A DNA stretch of 64,000 nucleotides from JALORV01 sp963707445 (GCA_963707445.1 CAVPPW010000004.1:62001-126000), one strand, 5' to 3'; positions 1 through 10,194 are shown, counted from the stretch's first letter. A program made the numbers and translations. Notes: generated by a model from the sequence alone, not told the origin.

Positions 1-1512
1 ACCGACTCCGGCTTGAACGCGAACGCCTGCTGCCATTCCGGGCGCGTGCGCGCCTCGGCCACCATGCCCCAGCGCTGCGGTTCGTTGCCGGTCGCATGCA
101 CCACGCGTCCTGACGCGTCGACCAGCCACACCACAACCGGTAGTCGCGACAGCAGATCGGCCACCGGCTCGGCCGCGGCGCGCGGCGCAGCCGACCGAGC
201 GGCGGCGATGGTGCCGACAACCGGAGCCGGTGCATCGGCCATGCCGGGGCGCGACATGCAGACCACTCGGACCTCGCGCAACATGCCCTGCGCGTCGCGC
301 AAAGTCATCTGCTCGTCGAACAGCGTGCCGCTGCGCAGGACTTCGCGGAAGATCGCATTGAAGCGCTCGCGGTCTGTGCTCGCCAGCAGGTGCGCGAGCG
401 GAAATGCGTTTTGATCGGCCGCCGTGGCCACCGCGGTCGGCGCCGGAAACTCCTGCGGCAGCAGCAGTGCGCCACGTTCGTCGCGATACCACGGCAGTCC
501 CTGCAGCCCGCCGATCCACTCGGCGAAGCGTCGCGCGTCATCGAGCAGGCGTCCGGGGCCGAACGGCTCCTGCGCCGCCTTGGTGAGTGCGATCACCATG
601 ATCGATGACGCACGTCCCGGCTCCATGTAGCGGACACGCCCGGACCACAGCGCACCATCGAATGTCCGGTCGGCCGGCCGGACCTCGACCGCGGCACTCG
701 ACTCCGACCGGTGCCGCTCGGGCTGCAGCGCTTCGGGCGGATCGGCGATCAGGCACTCGGAAATGGCAACGCCGAGGATCGATCGCTCGCTGCGGCCGAT
801 GAATTCGCACGCGGAGCGGTTCACCTCGATGACGCGGCCATTGCGCGCGACGATCACCGGCGTCGGCATCGCGTGGATCGCGGCCTGCCAGCCGAACTTC
901 GTCGGGTTGCTGATCAGGTTCCGCGCGCCGCGACTGCGCATGGCGGCTGAGCGGCTGCTGGCGGCCCAGCCACCACACGGCGAGCAGCCACAGCGGAAAT
1001 GCAAACGCGAAACTGCTCAGTGCCCCGCTGGTGCGCATCGCAACCACGGCATAGATCGCGACCCACGCCGCGATATAAAAAGTCCATACGCGCGGCCAGC
1101 CGCCAAAGGTCAGCGCCGCCAGCAACACGGCGCCCGCAGTTGCAAACGCGCCCGGCCCGGCGACGAACGCGAGAGGCTTCGGAACCAGCGCCAACAGCGC
1201 CGCCCACAGCAGCACATCCGTCACCGCACAAGCCAGGTACTGTTTTGCGCAGCGCGCACTGCTCGGAATCGGTTGCGGCGCATCGCCGTACGCGGTCGCG
1301 ATCAGAAAGCGCGCCGCCGAAGTCGCCACGAACAGCGCAAACCAGCCCCAGATGAGCGCCGACGCACCGACCGACGCCGCGCTGGCGGCACCGACCAGGC
1401 CGACCAGCATCTGCGCCGGCAAGACTTTGCGTTCGACGGCGAACGGAACACGCAGGTCGAAGCGCGCTTCGACCGCGCCTCCACGTCGCAAGGCACTGAT
1501 TCCTCGGGTCAA
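1..1512 (-). CDS. Membrane-bound PAS sensor protein, frameshifted and cut by the window edge
   Basis: The N-terminal ~190 residues hold about five hydrophobic segments. They are followed by a PAS-like region (readable around NLISNPTKFGW and TPVIVARNGRVIEVNRSACE) and, near the left edge, a second PAS start (VVWLVDASGRVVHATG). The reading frame breaks once near position 925, where one extra base separates the membrane part from the PAS part; downstream the frame is open to base 1. The C-terminal output domain lies outside the window, so it could be a histidine kinase, a diguanylate cyclase or another signalling enzyme. It lies upstream of nothing co-directional except the GGDEF protein at 1674-3959, which is 160 bp behind it, so the two may be co-transcribed. 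The start at 1512 is the first one that keeps all membrane segments. Confidence 0.65.
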
Positions 1513-1673
1513 ACTCCTCGTGTCGATCGCTGACTCCGCATTGCGCTGAGCGTGCCGTTACGCCGCCAAGCAGCGATGCTAGCGGCCGCGACAAAGCGGC
1601 CGCAATCGCCGGCAGTCGGCGGGCGCTAGGTTAATCCGAACGGATGACTTTTGTCGCCGACGGCGACCCAGGG

Positions 1674-3959
1674 TCAGGCGTCCGGCTCGACCGGACTGCG
1701 CACGACCTCTCCCGCCAGCTGGTAGCGGTTCTTGCCAGCAGCCTTGGCGGCGTACATCGCGTCGTCGGCCGCGGCGAGCAGCGTTTCGAAATCGTGACCG
1801 TCGCTCGGGAACAGCGCCACGCCGACGCTCGCGTGCAGCCGCAGCGAGCGGCCTTGGTGCTCGACGTTCTCGCTCGCTCCCGCGATGAGCTTCTCGGCGA
1901 CGACCATTGCGATCGACGGCTGCTCGATCTCAGGCAGCAGTACGACGAATTCGTCGCCACCGGTGCGTGCGACGACGTCGTAGTCGCGCAACACGCCGGA
2001 CAGGCGCAGCGCCACGCGCTTCAGCAGATTGTCGCCGTAGGAATGCCCGAACAGGTCATTGATCTCTTTAAACCCGTCGAGGTCGAGCACCAGTACAGCC
2101 GCCAGCCGGCGCTTCTGCATTGCGACCGACAGCAGCCGGCGCGCGTGCTCGCCGAGCTGGCGCCGGTTCGGCAGGCCGGTGAGCTCGTCGTGGTTGGCCT
2201 GGTGCCAGGCCAGTTCCTCGCGGCGCTTCAGTGAAGTGATGTCGGTCAGCACCAGCACGTTCGCGGAGTCGCCGAGCCGGCGCGACGTCAGTTGGCACCA
2301 GACACTGCGGCCGTCGTTGGCGCGCAGCATGACTTCATGGATCGCGGCCTCGCCGCGGACCGCGGCGGCGCGCGTTGCTTCATCGATCGTTTCCCAGTCG
2401 GTCCGCTGCGCCAGGATTTCCTCGACCGGCTGGCCGACCAGCGCCTCGCGGGTCAGTCCGAGCATGCGGGCCAGCGCGCGGTTCGGACCCTCGATCCGGC
2501 CATTGCGGACGAATACGATGCCCTCGCCGGCAGCGTCGAACACCGCCTGCTGGTTGCGCATTGCGACGTTGAGCTCGCGCTCGCGATGCTTCAGCGCCGT
2601 GATGTCCATGCATACGCCGGTCACCGACTCGATCTGCCCGGCCTGGTTCAGAATCGGCAGCGAGCTGACGCTGACGTGCAGCGCTTCGCCGCGCCGGTCG
2701 CGCATCACCGCCTCCATCTCGAACACCGGCCGGCCGTGCATGACGGGCGAAAAGCGCCGCAGGAATTCGCGGCGCGTGAATCCCGGACCGTTGAAGTCGG
2801 CGACATGTTTACCGATCAGTTCGCGCGGCTCGAAACCGAACATGCGCCGGCACGCGCGTTCCGAGACAAATGTCAGCCGGCCCTTTGCATCGCACACCCA
2901 GATCAGCGATGGCGAGGCTTCGACCAAGGCCCGGTAACGCAGCTCGCTGTCGGTCAGCCGCTGCTGCGCCAGCCGGTGCTCGGTGGTATCGACGATCGAC
3001 AACACGAGTCGCGTCGCCTTGCCGTCGCTGCCGCGCACGGTCTCGCCGCGCATCGTCACCCAGACATAGTTCCCGTCGGCGCGCCGCAGGCGGCACTCTT
3101 CGCGCAGCGGAGCTCCGAATTCGGTATGGCGGCGCCGGGCGGCGAGGACGCGGGCACGGTCGTCCGGATGCAGCGCCTCCGAAAAGCGGTATTCCTTCAG
3201 GAATGTCTCGCGATCTTCGTAGCCGAGGATGCCGAAGAAGCGCGCCGAGAAGAAGCGCTCGCCGTTCAGAAAGTTGGTGTCGGCGATGCCGGCGTCGATC
3301 GCGTCGAGCGCAAGCCGCAGCTGCTCGCGACTGCGATTAAGTTCCGCATTCGCCTGCTCCTGCGATCGCGCTGCGAGGTCAGCCCGCTGGCGCAGCGACA
3401 GATTGCTCGACAGCGCGCGCTTGAGCCATTGCGCGGTCAGCGCACCGCCCGCCATGATCATCATCCACGTCAGCAGCACCAGCTCGTGCAGCGGCAGTTC
3501 GCGCGACATCAGCGCGACCAGCTGCGCAAAGCCCACCGGAACCGCGAACGCGACCCACGGCAGCCCGGCAGGTGCGAACGGCAGCAGCACGCCGAGCACG
3601 ATCAGCACGGTCAGGCCGAGCTGGAACAGCACGCCGACTTCGCTGGCGGCCGGCAGCAGCACCAGCAGCGTGGCCCACACGACGCCCTCGAGCGCGGCGA
3701 CCGCGGCGTAACCCTCGGTCCGCGGAGCCGTCGGACGCTGGTCGGTGCCGAGCCGCTTCAGCGCCCGCTGGCAGTAGAGCGCGCGCGCGATGACGGCGAC
3801 GGCCAGCGCCGTCCACCACACCGCGGCGTGCGGCGCGCGGTCCTCGCGCCATAACTGCAGGACCGCGAGCAGGCCGAAGCCGAGACTCGCATACCAGGTG
3901 TTGCGGCCAATCCGGGCTGCGACCTTGAAGAGTTCGACACTGACGGCGGGGCGGGGCAC
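1674..3959 (-). CDS. Membrane-anchored PAS-PAS-PAS-GGDEF diguanylate cyclase
   Basis: The 761-residue protein probably makes cyclic di-GMP from two GTP at the inner membrane. Residues ~20-175 form several membrane segments, followed by a short coiled coil (~180-212). Three PAS domains follow (~213-325, 333-450 and 455-575), the first with a PAC-like tail (LREECRLRRADGNYVWVTMR). The catalytic GGDEF domain covers ~590-745. The active-site motif is a canonical GGDEF at 667-671, and RDYD at 658-661 sits exactly five residues before it, matching the RxxD inhibitory product-binding site. An active, feedback-inhibited enzyme is therefore expected. The input signal is unknown. The frame is intact and no EAL domain is present. 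Confidence 0.9.
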   Translation of the reverse strand: MPRPAVSVELFKVAARIGRNTWYASLGFGLLAVLQLWREDRAPHAAVWWTALAVAVIARALYCQRALKRLGTDQRPTAPRTEGYAAVAALEGVVWATLLVLLPAASEVGVLFQLGLTVLIVLGVLLPFAPAGLPWVAFAVPVGFAQLVALMSRELPLHELVLLTWMMIMAGGALTAQWLKRALSSNLSLRQRADLAARSQEQANAELNRSREQLRLALDAIDAGIADTNFLNGERFFSARFFGILGYEDRETFLKEYRFSEALHPDDRARVLAARRRHTEFGAPLREECRLRRADGNYVWVTMRGETVRGSDGKATRLVLSIVDTTEHRLAQQRLTDSELRYRALVEASPSLIWVCDAKGRLTFVSERACRRMFGFEPRELIGKHVADFNGPGFTRREFLRRFSPVMHGRPVFEMEAVMRDRRGEALHVSVSSLPILNQAGQIESVTGVCMDITALKHRERELNVAMRNQQAVFDAAGEGIVFVRNGRIEGPNRALARMLGLTREALVGQPVEEILAQRTDWETIDEATRAAAVRGEAAIHEVMLRANDGRSVWCQLTSRRLGDSANVLVLTDITSLKRREELAWHQANHDELTGLPNRRQLGEHARRLLSVAMQKRRLAAVLVLDLDGFKEINDLFGHSYGDNLLKRVALRLSGVLRDYDVVARTGGDEFVVLLPEIEQPSIAMVVAEKLIAGASENVEHQGRSLRLHASVGVALFPSDGHDFETLLAAADDAMYAAKAAGKNRYQLAGEVVRSPVEPDA

Positions 3960-4068
3960 GGGACGAAGCGGACGATGGACGAAGGACGTATCGGTCCATC
4001 GGATAATCGCCGAAACGACCTCGCGCCGAGCTATAAGTTGGACGGCGCTTCCTGCGGTAATTCGTCCT

Positions 4069-4974
4069 ATGCCAGCCTCAAGTACGCGCCCGGGCGCCCC
4101 TCGGGGGCCCTATCGTGGACGCTTTGCGCCTTCGCCGACAGGCCCGCTGCATGCCGGCTCGCTGGTCGCCGCGCTCGCGAGCTGGCTCGACGCGCGCGCG
4201 CATGGCGGCCGCTGGCTCGTGCGGATCGAGGACCTCGACCCGCCGCGCGAAGTCGAAGGTGCAGCGCAGGACATCGTCGCGACGCTGGCCGCTTTCGGCA
4301 TGGAGTCGGACGAACCGGTGCTGCTGCAAAGCGAACGCGGGCCGCACTATCAGGCAGCGTTCGATCGCCTCGAAGCCGCGCAGTGCATCTATGGATGCGC
4401 CTGCACCCGCAGCGACGTCGAACTCGCGATCGCGGCAGGCGGCCATCCTGGCGTTTATCCCGGGACCTGTCGCAATGGCACCGCGGGCCGCCCGCCGCGC
4501 GCTTGGCGTTTTCGCGTTCCCAGCAAAGCGATCGGCTTCGTCGATCGCGCGGCCGGCCCGGTGCGGGAGCAGCTCGACCTTTCGACCGGAGACTTCATCG
4601 TGCGCCGTGCCGACGGGTTATGGGCGTATCAGCTTGCAGTGGTCGTCGACGACGCGGTGCAGGGCATCACTGACGTCGTGCGCGGTGCTGATCTGCTCGA
4701 CAACACGGCGCGACAGATCGCGCTGCAACGCGCGCTTTCACTGCCGACGCCGCGCTACCTGCATGTCGCCATTGTCGTCAATGAGCTCGGCGAGAAGCTT
4801 TCGAAGCAGACCGGTGCACGCGCGCTCGATCGCAGCAATGCCTGTGGCGAGCTCGAGCGCGCAGCGCGACATCTCGGGTTGCCGCACATTGGTGCGACCG
4901 CGGTCGACCGGTTTCTGAGCGCGGCGACGGAAGCCTGGGCCGAGCGCTGGTTCAAGCCGGAGCGCAAGTGTTAG
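4069..4974 (+). CDS. gluQ: Glutamyl-Q tRNA(Asp) synthetase
   Basis: The enzyme is a truncated paralogue of glutamyl-tRNA synthetase that attaches glutamate to queuosine at position 34 of tRNA(Asp); it lacks an anticodon-binding domain. The 301-residue length fits the family. The class I signature appears as PSPTGPLHAGS near the start and the KMSKS-like loop as EKLSKQTG near the end. The zinc site is visible as YGCACTRSD plus PGTC. The ATG at 4069 is preferred over the much longer upstream extension, because the conserved YRGRFAPSPTG begins 14 residues later and the upstream frame only overlaps the divergent GGDEF gene. Its stop codon overlaps the stop of the convergent M20 peptidase by a few bases. 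Confidence 0.93.
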   Translation: MPASSTRPGAPRGPYRGRFAPSPTGPLHAGSLVAALASWLDARAHGGRWLVRIEDLDPPREVEGAAQDIVATLAAFGMESDEPVLLQSERGPHYQAAFDRLEAAQCIYGCACTRSDVELAIAAGGHPGVYPGTCRNGTAGRPPRAWRFRVPSKAIGFVDRAAGPVREQLDLSTGDFIVRRADGLWAYQLAVVVDDAVQGITDVVRGADLLDNTARQIALQRALSLPTPRYLHVAIVVNELGEKLSKQTGARALDRSNACGELERAARHLGLPHIGATAVDRFLSAATEAWAERWFKPERKC

Positions 4975-6410
4975 CGCACCGACGCAACCACCGTTGCGAC
5001 CGCGGCGGTCAACTGCTTGGCATACGCGATATGCAGGAACTCGTTCGGACCGTGCGCGTTTGAATGCGGCCCTAGCACGCCGGTGATCAGGAACTGCGCC
5101 GCGGGAAAGCGTTGGCCCAGCATGTTCATGAACGGGATCGTGCCGCCCTCGCCGATCCACGCTGCCTCCTTGCCATAGACCTGGCGCGAAGCGCCCTCGA
5201 GCGCCTGCCTCAGCCACGGCGCAGTGGCCGGAGCGTTCCAGCCGGTCGCGCCGCAGTCGGCTTCGAAGGTCACTTTCGCGTTGTATGGCGGGTCCTCAGT
5301 CAGCGCGCGCTGCAGCGCGCGCGTCGCCTGCGCGCCGTCGATGGTCGGCGGTATGCGCATGCTGAGCTTCAGCGTCGTCTTCGGCCGCAGCACGTTGCCG
5401 GCCGAGTCGATCGACGGCAGGCCAGCGGCACCGGTGACCGCGAGCGCCGGTCGCCAGGTTCGATTCAAGATGCCTTCGACCGGATCGGTGGTGACAGGCA
5501 GCGCATGCGCGTGTCCGTCAGGTCCGTGACTGCAACTCACCCACGGGAACTCCTTCCATACCGCCTCGCCGAGGATGGCACCGGCATCGCGAGCCTGGGC
5601 GACGCGCTCGGCGGGAATTTCGGAATGCAGCTCCGGCAGCAATACGCGTCCGCTTGCAGGATCGTCGAGACGGTTCAGCAGCTGCCGCGCAATCCGGAAT
5701 GACGATGGCACGATGCCGCTCGCGTGTCCGGAGTGCACGCCTTCGGACAGGATTTCGACAGTGAGTGTGCCGCCGACCAGTCCGCGCAGCGACGTCGTCA
5801 CCCATAGCTGCTCGTAGTTGCGGCAACCGGAGTCCAGGCCGACAACCAGTTGCACGTCGCCGAAGCGCGGCGTCAGCAGTTCGAGGTAAGCCGGCAGGTC
5901 CGGACTGCCGCTTTCCTCGCAGGTTTCGATGATGCCGACGCAACGCGGCCGCGCGGACCCCTGCGCATCGATCGCCGCGATCGTCGTCAGCGCAGCATAG
6001 ATCGCATAGCCGTCGTCAGCGCTGCCGCGGCCATAGAGCTTGCCGTCCTCGATCACCGGCGTCCACGGGCCAAGATCCTCGCGCCAGCCGGTCATCTCGG
6101 GCTGCTTGTCCAGGTGCCCGTAGAAGAGCACGGTCCGGTCGTTGCCGAGTCCGCCGGTCGCCGGCACGTCGAACAGCAGGCACGGCGTGCGGCCGCCAAT
6201 CGCGACGATTTCGATCGTCATGCCGTCGATCCGCTGCGCGCGGCACCAGGCCTCGGCGTCCCTGACGACAGCGTCGAGGTAACCGTGTGCCGACCAGCTC
6301 GCGTCGAAGGCGGGCGACTTGGCCGGAACCCGGACGTAATCGACAAGCCTCGGGACGACGTCGTCATCCCACTTGCGCGCCACGAAGTGGCGCAGGTCGG
6401 CGAGGTTCAT
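4971..6410 (-). CDS. M20 family metallopeptidase (dipeptidase-like)
   Basis: The 479-residue protein is a probable cytoplasmic zinc exopeptidase of the M20 (carboxypeptidase/CNDP) group. Metal and catalytic motifs are present: FYGHLDKQPE (His and catalytic Asp), GRGSADDGYA, and ETCEESGSPD with the catalytic Glu pair. A dimerisation (lid) domain fits the middle, and a C-terminal GPHSNAHGPNE carries the last zinc-binding His. The substrate cannot be told from sequence. The start at 6410 (MNLADLRHF) matches the family N-terminus; the open frame extends 46 more low-complexity codons upstream that I reject. No signal peptide is seen. Its stop codon overlaps that of gluQ, with the two genes convergent. 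Confidence 0.88.
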   Translation of the reverse strand: MNLADLRHFVARKWDDDVVPRLVDYVRVPAKSPAFDASWSAHGYLDAVVRDAEAWCRAQRIDGMTIEIVAIGGRTPCLLFDVPATGGLGNDRTVLFYGHLDKQPEMTGWREDLGPWTPVIEDGKLYGRGSADDGYAIYAALTTIAAIDAQGSARPRCVGIIETCEESGSPDLPAYLELLTPRFGDVQLVVGLDSGCRNYEQLWVTTSLRGLVGGTLTVEILSEGVHSGHASGIVPSSFRIARQLLNRLDDPASGRVLLPELHSEIPAERVAQARDAGAILGEAVWKEFPWVSCSHGPDGHAHALPVTTDPVEGILNRTWRPALAVTGAAGLPSIDSAGNVLRPKTTLKLSMRIPPTIDGAQATRALQRALTEDPPYNAKVTFEADCGATGWNAPATAPWLRQALEGASRQVYGKEAAWIGEGGTIPFMNMLGQRFPAAQFLITGVLGPHSNAHGPNEFLHIAYAKQLTAAVATVVASVR

Positions 6411-6507
6411 CGCGGCTCCCGGGCGTCGGACGCCGCCAGTGTATCGGCGCTGCGAGACGGCGGCGGCCGATGCGCCGCCGCAGTCACGCGAGGCCGCGAT
6501 CGAATCG

Positions 6508-7919
6508 CTATTTCTTCGCCGCCTTCGGCTCGCCGTTGGCCGGTGCACTCTTCACCGGTGTCGCGTTCGGCGGCGTCCATTCAACATTGAGGTTGATCGC
6601 GGGCCAACTGCGGCCGTGGCACGCAGGGTTCGAGCAGAAGTTGCCGCCTTCGCGCCCAAACTCGAGCTTGCCGTGGCACATCGTGCACGAGTCATCGAGC
6701 GAGGAGCGGTGCTCGTGCATCCAGTTCGGCTGCGTTGTGACTTTCGGGGGGCGAAACGCCGGCGACTACCGTTGAGGGCACGCTGCCCTTGCCGTTCTCG
6801 AAGCTGGCCTGCGGCAGGTTGTGGCACAGCGTGCACTGCAGGCGGATCGCCTCGCCCTTCTCGTTGAAGTGCTTGCCGTCGTGGCAGCGGAAGCATCCGG
6901 GCGAGTCGGCATGCTGCGCGTGGTTCGGGAAAGTCTTCCACGAGAAGCCCTTCGCTTCGAAGGTCGCGTTCACGAGGATGGCCTTCATCTCGTTCTGGAA
7001 CTGCAGCTCCTTGTCCTTCAGCTTGGCGTCGACCGGGTGCTGTGCCGCGTTGTCGGCGACCAGCTTGTCGATCGCGGCGGTGCGCTCGGCCATCGGCCCG
7101 GAGATCTTGTACGCGGCGTCCACCAGCGCCATCGCGCGCGACTTCACGGCCGGAAGGTCACGGCTGATCCGGCCCGCCGCGATCGCCGCGTCGACCGCAT
7201 AGGCCGGATTCGGAAACGGATGCCCGACCGCGTTGTGGCAGTTGTAGCACTCCATTTTCCGCTGCTCGAGCTTGCCGATTTCCGCCGACGACAGCTTCGA
7301 CTCGGCGTCGAGGTAGACGACGCGCGTGCCGTCGGGTTTCGTGACCTGGATCCACGGAATCGACTCGCCCTGCACGTCCGGGCTCTTGAATTCCACGTTG
7401 CTCGCGATGTGCCAGTGGATGCCGGTCACTTTCCACGGGATCTCGCGCTCGACGTCCGCCGTCGTGTGCAGCTGCATTCGGTAGTCGATCTCGCTGCTCT
7501 TCGGATCGGTGCCGTAGCGCTTGTTGACCGCGACGCTGTCGTGGTGCTCGGTCTGCGGCCAGTGGCAGCTCTCGCAGGCCTCGCGCGCCGGCCGCAGGCC
7601 GGAGGCGTGGATCGGGCGCTCGTAGCCGACGATCATCCCCCACAGCTCCTTGAAGTGGGTGGGCTTCATCGCGATCAGCTTCAGCGTCGAATTGCGCCCC
7701 ATGTGGCATTCGACGCAGTGCACGCGCGCGTGCGAGCTGTCGTTGTGCGCACGCGGACTCCTCGGGGTGCACCGAGTGGCACATGACCGCGCAGAATTCG
7801 TCGCTGTTGGTGTACTCCCAACCTGCGATGCCGGCCGCACCGAGCAGCGCCACACCGATGCCGACCGCCACCAGCGTGCCGATGGCGCCCACCATGGACT
7901 TGCGACCGAATTTCCTCAT
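6508..7919 (-). CDS. NapC/NirT-type membrane-anchored octaheme cytochrome c
   Basis: This is the last gene of a three-gene respiratory operon and likely takes electrons from the quinol pool in the periplasm. An N-terminal anchor (TLVAVGIGVALLGAAGIAGW) is followed by eight heme-attachment motifs: CAVMCH (a CX3CH variant), CVECH, CESCH, CYNCH, CFRCH, CTLCH, CTMCH and CSNPACH (a CX4CH variant). The segment around ECYNCHNAVGHPFPNP resembles NapC/NirT-like cytochromes of metal- and sulfur-respiring bacteria, as I recall the family. Two single-base frameshifts (near 7762 and 6745) split the frame, but the three pieces join into one ~470-residue protein. A strong GGAGGGG ribosome site precedes the ATG at 7919. 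The electron acceptor is not known. Confidence 0.8.
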
Positions 7920-7941
7920 GTCCCCTCCGTGGTTAAGCGAA

Positions 7942-7968
7942 GGGCTCCGTCCCTGACGGACGGAGCCC
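7942..7968 (-). promoter_or_regulatory. Intercistronic hairpin in the cytochrome operon
   Basis: An 11-bp perfect stem (GGGCTCCGTCC with its complement) and a 5-base loop lie between the cytochrome b gene and the NapC/NirT-type gene, about 25 bases before the start of the latter. No T-run follows on the minus strand, so it is unlikely to be a full terminator. It may be a processing or mRNA-stability element that gives the two cistrons different expression levels. Confidence 0.5.
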
Positions 7969-8022
7969 GTGCTTTCCTGTTCGCCGTAATGCTACTTCAG
8001 ACCAGCGCGCTGTAGATGATGA

Positions 8023-8859
8023 TCAGGATCGTGATGATCGCCCAGCACCAGGCCGAAGCGTGCCGAGCAGACGACTGAACAGCAGCGCCTGCGGCGTCGG
8101 CGTGGGCGCCTCAATCGCCTGCAGAGCGCTCTGGCTCACCAGCCGTTCGTATTCCAGCGGCCGCTCGTCCTTCAGTTCGTGTTCCGGCAGTCGGCCGGTG
8201 AAGATCACGAGATCCATCGGGAACTTCTCGGGCCGCAAGTGGCCGTTGAAGAAGTGGATCGTGAAGATGAAGCCGACCGCCAGCAGCGCTTCCTCGCCGT
8301 GGATGATCATCGCGACGTTGAACACCCAGCCGGGCAGGAACTCCGAGAAGAAGGTCGGGAACCAGAGCATGAACCCCGAACCGCCGATGATGAACATGCC
8401 CCAGAACACCGCCCAGTAGTCGAACTTCTCCCAGTAGGTGTAGCGGTCGAACTGCGGCCGCGGTCCCTTGCCGAAGAACCACTTGAACATGCCGACGATG
8501 TCCTGACCGTCCTTCAGGTTCGGCACCAGCGAGTTCGGGCCCCAGAAGTAGGAGAGCCAGTCTTTGGCGAGGAATGCCCGGACGAACACGCGCACCACGT
8601 GGCCGACGAAGACAACCGTCATGATCACCGCACAGATGCGGTGTATCAGCGCGGCTGCCTTGAAGCCGCCCATCAGCGCAACCAGGGTGCCGGCCCAGGT
8701 GTGGTCGGCGAACAGCAGCGGCACGCCGGTGATCGCGCAGCCGATGAAGGTCAGCATCAGCAGCGCGTGCATGACGCGCTCGATCGGCGCGAAGCGTCGG
8801 TAGTAACGTCCGGGTGCGGCAGCGATCGGCCGGGCGGCGTTAAGCGTGGTGGATGACAT
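8023..8859 (-). CDS. Cytochrome b, formate dehydrogenase gamma-subunit-like
   Basis: The protein is an integral membrane diheme cytochrome b that would pass electrons between the quinone pool and the periplasmic cytochromes encoded on either side. It has at least four hydrophobic helices (ALLMLTFIGCAITGVPLLF; ICAVIMTVVFVGHVVRVFV; YWAVFWGMFIIGGSGFML; ALLAVGFIFTIHFFNGHL). Candidate heme-ligand histidines are in RVMHAL, ALIHRI, VGHVV, IIHGEE and TIHFFNGH. The C-terminus looks frameshifted near 8050: an alternative frame continues as AIITILIIIYSALV, a fifth helix, and stops at 7998. The gene starts 12 bp after the upstream 11-heme cytochrome stops, which supports one operon and one complex. Confidence 0.82.
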   Translation of the reverse strand: MSSTTLNAARPIAAAPGRYYRRFAPIERVMHALLMLTFIGCAITGVPLLFADHTWAGTLVALMGGFKAAALIHRICAVIMTVVFVGHVVRVFVRAFLAKDWLSYFWGPNSLVPNLKDGQDIVGMFKWFFGKGPRPQFDRYTYWEKFDYWAVFWGMFIIGGSGFMLWFPTFFSEFLPGWVFNVAMIIHGEEALLAVGFIFTIHFFNGHLRPEKFPMDLVIFTGRLPEHELKDERPLEYERLVSQSALQAIEAPTPTPQALLFSRLLGTLRPGAGRSSRS

Positions 8860-8871
8860 GTTGCGTCCTTG

Positions 8872-10110
8872 TCAGTGACCGTCGTGTCCGCCGCGTCCAC
8901 TGCGGACTTCCTTCAGCGAGCGGATCAGCCACAGCAGCGTGTGAATGCCGAAGAAGGTGAAGACACCGACGAGCAGCAACTGCATGAACAGGCGCGTGTA
9001 GTACAGGATCGGATCGCCAACGCGGTCGTGCGGGTTGCCGTGCGGCTTGTACGCGGCGAAATTCGCGTTCGCTCCCGGATGACAGCTGCGGCAGGTGTTC
9101 ACCCGGTTTTCCGGCGAAACCATCGACTTCGGGTTCGAGGCAGGCAGCACCTCGTGCGCTCCATGGCAACTGTTGCAGGTCGCTACCCGCGTGAAGCCCG
9201 AGCTGTGTGACCTGGCCGTGGTAGGTGTCCCGGTAAGTGGTGATGAAGTCCTGGTGGCAGTTGCCGCACTCCTTGATGACGTCGACCTGCCATTGCACCG
9301 AGGCGTGCGGCTGGATCCGGTGCGCGCTGTGGCAGTCGATGCAGGTCGGCGCGGCCGAGTTGCCCGCCTGCCGCATCTGCCCGTGTTGGCTGGCGCTGAA
9401 GCGGCTGTACACCTGCTGGTGACAGCTGCCGCACAGTCGCGCGACGCGCTCGCGGTTGACGCGGCTGTCGGCATCGCCCTTGACGCGGATGTTGTGGGCG
9501 CCGTGACAACCGGTGCAGGTCGGCGCTTTCGCGGCATCGGGGCCGGCCCCGTTCGTCTTCTGACCGTGGATGCTGTCGTGATACTGCGCGGCGATGTTGC
9601 CGCCGCGAAGCTTGGCCTTCTGAATCACGGTCTCATTGCCGTGGCACGAGCCGCACGTGGCCTCGACGCTTCGCGACGGTGCGTCCGCGACGCCGGATCG
9701 GTCGACTTCAGGATGTCATGCTTGCCATGGCAGTCGCTGCAGGTGGCGGCGCTCGTGTTGCCGCCCGCGCGTGCCTTCGCATGCGCCGTCGACTGGTACT
9801 CCTTGACCGGCCCTTCGTGGCACGCCGCGCAGTTTGCCGGCTTGAGCTTCGGCTCGTGCGGCAGTTTCTCGGCCGAGACATCGCTGTGGCAATCGGTGCA
9901 CTTGAAGCTCATCTGCCCGTGCACCGAGCCGGCGAACGTCGTCGCGTCGACCACGATCGACTGGCCGGCCGCATTCTTGGCGCCGGCGTCGCCGTGGCAC
10001 ATCAGACAGGAATCATTGGGGGCGGGGGCTTCGTCCTTGGCACTGACTGTCGGTGCCCAGAACAGGACGGCGACCAGCCGCGGCCACCACCCAGGGTTGA
10101 CGCAGACCAC
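8872..10110 (-). CDS. Undecaheme periplasmic cytochrome c with C-terminal membrane anchor
   Basis: This is the first gene of the cytochrome operon. Eleven CXXCH motifs can be read across three joined frames: CLMCH, CTDCH, CAACH, CSDCH, CGSCH, CTGCH, CGSCH, CIDCH, CGNCH, CNSCH and CRSCH. The N-terminus is signal-peptide-like (LVAVLFWAPTVSA before KDE), and a single helix near the C-terminus (LFMQLLLVGVFTFFGIHTLL) would anchor it in the inner membrane with the hemes in the periplasm. Frameshifts lie near 9670 and 9195. The start used is a GTG at 10110; an ATG slightly upstream is in another frame, so a further sequence error inside the signal peptide is possible. The order cytochrome c, cytochrome b, NapC/NirT-type suggests a quinol-linked oxidoreductase resembling Geobacter Cbc-type complexes, which is inference. 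Confidence 0.8.
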
Positions 10111-10194
10111 TGAGGACTCGCATGAATTGAACTCCGCGCACCGGAGTGCGCTGCAAAAGCGCTAGCAGTGTTGCACCGCGTCACTAGCCGTTGG

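Noticed and set aside
2292..3854. A 520-codon open frame antisense to the GGDEF gene
   Set aside because: It covers the PAS domains of the real gene in reverse and has no domain of its own.
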